Source of the DNA: Collinsella aerofaciens
Lineage (GTDB): Bacteria > Actinomycetota > Coriobacteriia > Coriobacteriales > Coriobacteriaceae
Direction of reading: 5' to 3'
NCBI GenBank assembly: GCA_008680965.1
Contig: NAKE01000001.1
Span: 1,922,001-1,986,000, forward strand
DNA length: 64,000 bases
Shown here: one piece after another, positions 58,511 to 64,000 of the stretch
Numbering within the stretch: the first letter of the stretch is position 1
How the letters are laid out: every line of letters starts with the position of its first letter
Program-made: the position numbers and the translations under genes
The notes under the pieces: generated by a model
The model's database searches: none
Told to the model about the DNA's origin: nothing
What the model saw: the letters and a program-made list of their open reading frames with translations, nothing else

Positions 58511-59669
58511 CTAGCGTATCTGGACGCCGGCTTTCTTCTTCTCGCGCTTTACGCGGTAAAGCTCCGCGTCGGCAGCGCGAAGCAAGTCTTGCCAGGTATC
58601 GACGCCATCACCAACCCGTGCGTAGCCGATGGACATCCGCAACAGATACGGGACCTCGGCGCGCGAGCTCGTCGCTGATTGCCGCGCACAGACACATGAT
58701 GTCCTGCTCCGCCGTCGCCTTTTGAAGCACCACAAACTCATCGCCGCCATAACGTGCGATAAAGCCACCAGACGCCGAGCAGACCTCTTTGAGCGTAGCA
58801 GATATGACCTGGAGGGCATGATCGCCCTCAACATGTCCATACCGGTCGTTAATCTGCTTAAAGCCGTCAGCGTCCATCATAAGCAGATATACATCTTCGG
58901 CCTGATCCACATTTGAAAAGAGCGACAGCATATAGGTCTCAAAACGGTTGCGATTGTTGAGGCCAGTCAACGGGTCGGTCGAGATCAGCTGCTCCTGGTA
59001 GATGATGTAGAGCAGCAGGATGCTCAGCGTTATACCGACACAAAGGCCCGGTACCGAAAACAAAACCTGGAAGGTACCGCCCACCAGAGCGGGAACCGCA
59101 AAAAAGGCGAGGGTGCGATAAATGGCCTTCTTTTGCAGACTTTCGACTTTTCGAGTCTGAATAAAGGCATGCAAAGACGTATATATGATGTAGCAGTAGC
59201 TAACGATAGGCTGAATCATATAAAGCGCTCCGCGACGATATACGCCCTGTGCATCGATATAGAACATAGTGTGCGTCCAGTAGCTGGTAAATGCCAGCAC
59301 GACCACCAATACGGTTGGCAACGTCACGAGCGCCACCCTATAGCGCGCGGTCAAAAGGCGTGAGCCCTGCACTGTCTCGGAATAGAAAAACCAAATGAGG
59401 CACGCGATGGCGAACAGCGAAAACGAGACCGCGTTGGAAATCCAGTTGGCCGTGATGCCTACAGGAGTGCTCACGCCGTCCGAGAGCGTCCAGATCATAT
59501 CGAAGAAAATGTAGGCTGCAGACGTGTAGCCCAGCATGCTAAACAGAAGCTGCTGGGTGCTCGAGAACAAGGAGCGGCGGCTTCGTGCGGCAAGCCCGAT
59601 AAGAACAATCATGCATAGCAGGAATATCTCAATTTTGAGTGCCTTAACCACTAGACGCCATCCATTCAA
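58511..59669 (-). pseudogene. Diguanylate cyclase (GGDEF) with membrane sensor, frameshifted
   Basis: The first frame (59669 or 59651 to 58608) has about six membrane helices in residues 8-215, then a GGDEF domain with DPLTGLNNRNRFE, MMDADGFKQINDRYGH and the catalytic RYGGDEFVVL. After DELARR, near 58660-58670, it runs into unrelated codons and stops. The missing C-terminal part continues in another frame (EVPYLLRMSIGYARVGDG...DAELYRVKREKK) down to 58511. One inserted base, or loss of a CG unit in the GCGCGC tract, explains this. The start has no ATG; TTG at 59669 or GTG at 59651 is used. It could be a real lesion or a sequencing error. Confidence 0.85.
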
Positions 59670-59838
59670 TATTCAAGTGGTCAGAATCGCCCGATTCTGG
59701 TCTGGGCAACAAACACCCCCTACCCGCAGGGGTAAGGGGAATCATAGCAGAGCGCCCGAACGTCACTGCAAAACAGTCATCGTTCGGGCGCTCAAACGGC
59801 GCGAATTGCACTCCGGCATCATTGATGGGTAGCGATTG
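59670..59838. other. Intergenic hairpins between kdgT and diguanylate cyclase
   Basis: Two perfect hairpins occur. CAGAATCG-CC-CGATTCTG lies at about 59685-59702. GAGCGCCCGAACG at 59750-59762 pairs with 59781-59793. The second follows the kdgT stop on the minus strand and may end that transcript, although its U tract is poor. Confidence 0.5.
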
Positions 59839-60861
59839 CTATTCGCCATCGATGTCGGTCGCGACGGCCTCCTCGATGGCCTCGACACCGGCAGGCGACA
59901 GATCCTCCTTGCCCTGGCAAAACTTCTTGTCGACCCAGCCGGTCAGAATCGGGGCCATGATTGCCGTGATGATGACGGCGGTGGCGATCTGCGCATACGC
60001 GGTGGGCGTAAGCTCGGCATAGCGCGGAGCGACCTCGGCGAGGGCGACCGGCGTGGTCATAGCCGTGCCGGCGATAGTGGAGCAGGCAACGGCCGCCTTG
60101 CCGTTACCACCGCACAGGCGCTCGAAGGCAAAGGTAATGGGACCGACGATAAAGAGCGTGATGAGGCCCAGCAGGATGCCCGAAATGCCGCCGGTGATAA
60201 AGCTCGAAAGACTCATGGACGCACCGAGCTGAAAACCGATAACGGCAATCGCAGGATTGGCGCCGGGAACCAGCAGGTTCTTGATGAACGGGAACAAGTT
60301 GCCCAGAACCATGCCGATAACAAGCGGCAGGATGGATCCGATGATGGTGCCGACGGGGATGTTGGCGAGACCCGAGACACCGAGGATGATCATCGTGACG
60401 GCGGGGCCGGCCGTAAAGAACAGGATACCGACGGCGCCTTGCTCGGACTCGTCGCCGAACTCGCCCATGATGCCGGTGTAGAGCGCCATGTTGCAAAACG
60501 TAATGCCGCCGATGATAGACACGGAGCTCAGACCTAGGAAGTTGTCGTTAAAGAAATATGCCACACCCAAGCCAAGGGCAGCCGCAACAACAAGCTTAGG
60601 AATCAGCACAACGATGCCGGTCTTGATGGCGCCCGGCGTGGACTTAAAGCTGATGCCGGCACCCACAAACAGCAGGATCGCGGCAACGATGGTGTTGGAA
60701 CCACCGCGGCAGGCGGCGGTAAAGAAGCCGCCGATCTCAAAGACCTGCGGGCAGAAGGTATTGAGCAAAAGGCCAACGATCATCGGGTAGATCATGATGT
60801 CACCCGGGATACGCGGGACTTTGAATTTCTTTTGCTCGTTGGCGGTCGCTTCCTGTGCCAT
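59839..60861 (-). CDS. kdgT: 2-keto-3-deoxygluconate permease-family transporter
   Basis: Membrane protein of 340 residues with about ten helices. The start at 60861 follows TGGGGGTTTC. KdgT features: IPGDIMIYPMIVGLLLNTFCP at the start, FVGAGISFKSTPGAIKTG, GGITFCNMALYTGIMGEFGD near 120-140, and STIAGTAMTTPVALAEVAPRY near 265-285. KdgT takes up the pectin-degradation product KDG with protons in enterobacteria. No KDG catabolic gene is nearby, so the substrate may differ. It is a single-gene unit. Confidence 0.88.
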   Translation of the reverse strand: MAQEATANEQKKFKVPRIPGDIMIYPMIVGLLLNTFCPQVFEIGGFFTAACRGGSNTIVAAILLFVGAGISFKSTPGAIKTGIVVLIPKLVVAAALGLGVAYFFNDNFLGLSSVSIIGGITFCNMALYTGIMGEFGDESEQGAVGILFFTAGPAVTMIILGVSGLANIPVGTIIGSILPLVIGMVLGNLFPFIKNLLVPGANPAIAVIGFQLGASMSLSSFITGGISGILLGLITLFIVGPITFAFERLCGGNGKAAVACSTIAGTAMTTPVALAEVAPRYAELTPTAYAQIATAVIITAIMAPILTGWVDKKFCQGKEDLSPAGVEAIEEAVATDIDGE

Positions 60862-61002
60862 GAAACCCCCATTTCCGCTGACGCAGAACAAAAGCCCACG
60901 TCATACTTTGCTACAGTAAAGTTTGACCATGGTACCAGAAGAAGCAGACCGGCTCGGTGAGAAATTCGATACGTGTGCCGGGACGCTAAACGTGCTCCGC
61001 TC

Positions 61003-61326
61003 TTATATGAAGCTCAAAACGATATAGAACACGATGCCCGAGACGCAGCACCACAACATCGACTTTGTCTTGATTGCCACCGCCACGACGCCGGCGGCCG
61101 CAATCCAGGGAATCAAGCCCTGCCACAAGCCGGCGTCGAAAGCGCCAGGGCTTATCAAATCGTTGGCGACCAGCGCCGCAAAGGCGGCAGGCGGAATATA
61201 ACCCAAGGCCTCGGTAACGCGGGGCGACAGCGTTCTCCCGCGCAAGGCAAACGCCGGGGCAATGCGGAAAAACGCGATGGCCGCCCATGACGACAGCCAT
61301 AGAACCAAAAACTCATTAACGGGCAT
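61003..61326 (-). CDS. azlD: AzlD-family branched-chain amino acid transport protein
   Basis: Small membrane protein of 107 residues with three or four helices (EFLVLWLSSWAAIAFFR, YIPPAAFAALVAND, LIPWIAAAGVVAVAIK, CCVSGIVFYIVLSF). The ATG at 61326 overlaps the azlC stop by 11 bases, a coupled start preceded by GGGAAGGGG. AzlD works with AzlC as a two-part exporter of branched-chain amino acids or analogues. Confidence 0.88.
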   Translation of the reverse strand: MPVNEFLVLWLSSWAAIAFFRIAPAFALRGRTLSPRVTEALGYIPPAAFAALVANDLISPGAFDAGLWQGLIPWIAAAGVVAVAIKTKSMLWCCVSGIVFYIVLSFI

Positions 61327-62008
61327 CGCGAGCGCCCCTTCCCTCGGCGAGGACATCGCACGCGAGTGCCGTGACAACGCCGACGAGCACACTTGCCGGC
61401 ACGGCGATATTCGTCCACCCCAAGAACTTGCATATGGCGACGGACACCGCAGCCAAACCGGCAGCTACGACATTGCCGCGCGACAGTCGCTGCGAAAAGA
61501 GTAGGCAGATAAAGAGCGATGTGCAGACAAAACCCGCAATAGCGGTGGGAACATCAACAACGGCGCCGACGATGGCGCCCGTCGTACACGAAACGCCCCA
61601 TGTTGCGATGAGGATCACGTTGAGCACAAAGGACTCGAGCGGACCCCAATCCTCCCCTTTAACCAACTTGGCAAGCGAAATGCCGTATGCCTCCTCGGTA
61701 AGTGTCGCGGCAACAGCCAGCGTCTGACGCTTCGAAGCACCCCTCAAATGCGGTGCGATCGATGCCGAGTAAAGCGCAAAGCGCGAGGAGATTGCGGCCA
61801 CACTTGCGACAATCGATGCCGCAGGCACACCTGCCAGCCACAGGTTGCAGACCATAAACTGCCCGCTGCCCGTCACGAACGTGCTGCTCAGGGCAAAAAC
61901 CATCCAGGGTTCCATTCCCGTCTGCGCCATAATCATTCCGCACGGCGCGGCTATCGCAACATAGGTAAGCATCACCGGCCAGACGGTTTTAACGATTTTG
62001 AGCACCAT
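61316..62008 (-). CDS. azlC: AzlC-family branched-chain amino acid exporter subunit
   Basis: Permease of 230 residues with about five to seven helices. The start at 62008 follows GAGGAACGTT; an ATG 12 codons up lacks a site. AAPCGMIMAQTGMEPWMVFALSSTFVTGSGQFM is the AzlC pattern, split over residues 22-55. TLTEEAYGISLAK follows near 103. The AzlCD export pair together with LIV import elsewhere in the window points to active branched-chain amino acid traffic. Confidence 0.9.
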   Translation of the reverse strand: MVLKIVKTVWPVMLTYVAIAAPCGMIMAQTGMEPWMVFALSSTFVTGSGQFMVCNLWLAGVPAASIVASVAAISSRFALYSASIAPHLRGASKRQTLAVAATLTEEAYGISLAKLVKGEDWGPLESFVLNVILIATWGVSCTTGAIVGAVVDVPTAIAGFVCTSLFICLLFSQRLSRGNVVAAGLAAVSVAICKFLGWTNIAVPASVLVGVVTALACDVLAEGRGARDAR

Positions 62009-62145
62009 AACGTTCCTCGTCCCGACAAGATTTCCGAGCCGCATTCAACGACGCGGCAGAACCATCGCCCGATGGCAACCGAGTTCACCTACAATTGCCA
62101 CCGGATCGAAAGACACAGAAAGACACAACTTTTTAGGAAGTCATT

Positions 62146-62958
62146 ATGACAGCTATCGATCGAACGCGGGCTGCCGCGGCCTTCAAAACCTACACCGATG
62201 CCTACGATGCCGCCAATCCGCGTATCGCGCTCAAAATCGAGCATACGTACCACGTTGCCGAGGCATGCGATGCCGTGGCACGCGAACAGGGCTGGTCACC
62301 TCAGGACATTGACCTAGCGTGGCTTTGCGGCCTGCTGCACGATATGGGTCGCTTTGAGCAGCTGCGACGCTGGGACACGTTTAAGGATGCCGAGAGCATG
62401 AGCCATGCGGCGTTGGGCGTCGAGGTTCTCTTTGGCGAAAACCCTGCAGACGCGCCCGCGACAACAAGTATCCGCGACTTTATCGACGATCCGGTAGAAG
62501 ACGAGTTGATTCGCGCAAGCATTGCCTATCACAGCGATTTCCGTCTACCCGCGCAGCTCGACGAGCGCACGCGGCGCTTCTGCGATATTGTGCGCGATGG
62601 CGACAAGGTCGACATTATGCGCACCATCGCCGACAGCACCGTCGACACCATCCTCAAAGTGGATGAGGACGTGTTTCTTGCCAGCCACTTCTCGGCACCG
62701 ACGCTGGCTGCCTTTGACGAGCACCGCTGCGTCACGCGCGATGAGCGCGATGAGCCCGCGGACTACTTGGTGGGGCTTATCTGCTTTATGTTTGAGCTCG
62801 TCTATCCGGCAAGCCGCGCGCTGACGCGCAAGCAGGGCGATATCTACCGCCTGCTCGACGCACCTTTTGGTATCGTGCGGCCCTTTACCGACCCCGCCAC
62901 GCAAGCGACCTGGGAACGCCTAAAGAAAGAGATGCGAGCCTGGCTGGCCAGCGCCTAG
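62146..62958 (+). CDS. HD-domain phosphohydrolase
   Basis: Cytosolic protein of 270 residues. Metal ligands by pattern are His36 in YHVAEAC, His65-Asp66 in LLHDMGRF, and a later Asp in VRDGDKVDIMRTI. FVKDAESMSHAALGVEVLF-like sequence (ESMSHAALGVEVLF) adds the central His. HD hydrolases act on nucleotides or phosphate esters; the substrate is unknown. The ATG follows TTTAGGAAGTCATT. It converges on etfA, overlapping its stop by 4 bases. Confidence 0.85.
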   Translation: MTAIDRTRAAAAFKTYTDAYDAANPRIALKIEHTYHVAEACDAVAREQGWSPQDIDLAWLCGLLHDMGRFEQLRRWDTFKDAESMSHAALGVEVLFGENPADAPATTSIRDFIDDPVEDELIRASIAYHSDFRLPAQLDERTRRFCDIVRDGDKVDIMRTIADSTVDTILKVDEDVFLASHFSAPTLAAFDEHRCVTRDERDEPADYLVGLICFMFELVYPASRALTRKQGDIYRLLDAPFGIVRPFTDPATQATWERLKKEMRAWLASA

Positions 62959-64000
62959 CGCTCGAGCTGGGCCAGAAGCTCCTCGACAACTTCGACGGCG
63001 TCACCGACAACTTTGTACTGCGCAGCGCCGAAGATGGGGGCATCCGGGTCCTCGTTGACAGCGATGATGCACTCCGCGCCGCCGATGCCGGCAAGATGCT
63101 GGATAGCGCCCGAAACGCCGATACTCACAAGGAGCTTGGGCGAAACCGACACGCCGGTCTGGCCAATCTGGTGGCGATACTCCAACCAGCCTGCCTCCAC
63201 AACGGGACGCGTGCAACCAAGCTCGGCACCCAAGGCATCGGCGAGTTTTCGCATCAGGGGCAGATTCTTCTTGGAGCCGATGCCGCGGCCCACCACGACC
63301 AGGCGCTCGGCATCGGCAATTGATGCCTGCTGCCCCCACTCCTCGGCGGGAATCGAGATCTCGACACGGGCCTTAACATCATTCGCAAGCGATACCTGGG
63401 TAATCGTGCCAGAGCGGCTGTAGTCAAACTTGGGTGCCCCAAAGATGCCGGGGCGCACCGTTGCCATCTGCGGCCGATGATTGGGGCAGATAATGGTGGC
63501 CATCAAGTTGCCGCCAAACGCCGGGCGGGTCTGCTGCAGTAGACCCGTCTCCGTATCCATCGAAAGCACCGTACAGTCGGCCGTAAGGCCCGTCTGCAAG
63601 CGTACGGCCACACCGGGCGCCAGCTCACGACCAAAGGCGGTCGCGCCGTACAGAATGGCCTCGGGTCTGCGCTCGGCCACCAAATCGCAGATGAGACGAG
63701 CATAGATCTCCGCATCGTTTTGGCGCAGTCGCTCGTCGCGGCAGACCACGACCTCGTCGGCACCGGCGCAGACCAGATGTTCCAGGTCCTCAAGCGAGCC
63801 CTCGGGGCCCATGCCGGCCAATGCCACCAGACGGCAACCGCGAGCATCGGCAAGCTCGCGCCCCTTACCCATGAGCTCGTAGGCCACCGGAGCCACGACA
63901 TCGTGATCGTCGGTCTGAACAAATACCCATATGTCTCGATACGCATCGAGGTCAACCGCGCCGGCGGCCTCGTCGCGCTCGATCGAAATGGCATTGACGG
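62955..64000 (-). CDS. etfA: Electron transfer flavoprotein subunit alpha, probably with N-terminal ferredoxin domain (5' end beyond window)
   Basis: The EtfA body is complete from about 63920 down: IWVFVQTDDHDVVAPVAYELMGKGRELAD starts the alpha domain in two segments. The FAD site is GRGIGSKKN, then RPVVEAGW, GQTGVSVSPKLLVSIGVSGAIQHL and VNEDPDAPIF. The frame stays open past a GTG at 63896 to the right edge. The added residues include VNAISIERDEAAGAVDLDAY, which fits the end of a CPxNAI-type 4Fe-4S ferredoxin domain joined to EtfA, as in LctC and CarE. The clusters' cysteines lie outside the window. The etfB gene would be expected just beyond. Confidence 0.88.
   Translation of the reverse strand, partial: VNAISIERDEAAGAVDLDAYRDIWVFVQTDDHDVVAPVAYELMGKGRELADARGCRLVALAGMGPEGSLEDLEHLVCAGADEVVVCRDERLRQNDAEIYARLICDLVAERRPEAILYGATAFGRELAPGVAVRLQTGLTADCTVLSMDTETGLLQQTRPAFGGNLMATIICPNHRPQMATVRPGIFGAPKFDYSRSGTITQVSLANDVKARVEISIPAEEWGQQASIADAERLVVVGRGIGSKKNLPLMRKLADALGAELGCTRPVVEAGWLEYRHQIGQTGVSVSPKLLVSIGVSGAIQHLAGIGGAECIIAVNEDPDAPIFGAAQYKVVGDAVEVVEELLAQLER

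Noticed and set aside
58454..58678. Plus-strand frame of 74 codons after the EamA gene
   Set aside because: It overlaps the C-terminal coding part of the frameshifted diguanylate cyclase, whose protein match on the minus strand is clear.

Overview
The window is high-GC chromosomal DNA from a gut Coriobacteriia, most likely Collinsella. The evidence is the 16S rRNA gene read on the minus strand, the Tat-type lipoprotein signals on binding proteins, the actinobacterial CTTGAGA-type motif beside the rRNA genes, and the overall gene complement. Apart from one IS200 insertion, one frameshifted gene, one tRNA-fragment repeat and several palindromes, it looks like ordinary backbone. I saw no phage, CRISPR array or defence island.

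Layout. 1-3.4 kb: a Dpp/Opp peptide ABC transporter (binding protein, two permeases), running off the left edge. 3.8-11.6 kb: uvrC, murJ, a YbaK-type deacylase and uvrA, all minus strand. 11.7-17.9 kb: plus-strand LTA-synthase-like enzyme, Mrp ATPase and two FAD oxidoreductases. 17.9-21.4 kb: coaE, a lytic transglycosylase and uvrB, minus strand. 21.6-27.1 kb: a complete rrn operon (16S-23S-5S, minus strand) with no tRNA in the spacer. 27.2-30.1 kb: a membrane-anchored HTH regulator, a solo IS200 element, and infC-rpmI-rplT behind a terminator-bearing leader. 30.2-30.6 kb: tRNA-Leu(CAA) plus a duplicated copy of its 3' end. 30.6-39.8 kb: transglutaminase-like protein, class II aldolase, MBL hydrolase, RelA/SpoT and a RecJ-helicase fusion. 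40-42.6 kb: BASS transporter, GalT-like protein and CutC, then two large palindromes. 42.9-49.2 kb: a branched-chain amino acid ABC operon with two tandem binding proteins. 49.4-58.4 kb: homoserine dehydrogenase, an SDR, a CPA2 antiporter, a one-polypeptide PurL/PurQ and an EamA exporter. 58.5-64 kb: a frameshifted diguanylate cyclase, KdgT, AzlCD, an HD hydrolase and an EtfA that appears to carry an N-terminal ferredoxin domain cut by the window edge.

The genes suggest an amino-acid and peptide fermenter: peptide and LIV uptake, AzlCD export, electron transfer flavoprotein. All three UvrABC subunits lie within 17 kb. Most promising for follow-up are the repeated ETAV(F/Y)L motifs in the cytosolic extension of MurJ, the RecJ-helicase fusion, the apparent AUA start and attenuator of infC, the tRNA-Leu 3'-end duplication, and three unexplained long palindromes. 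I did not find a clear, complete new system.
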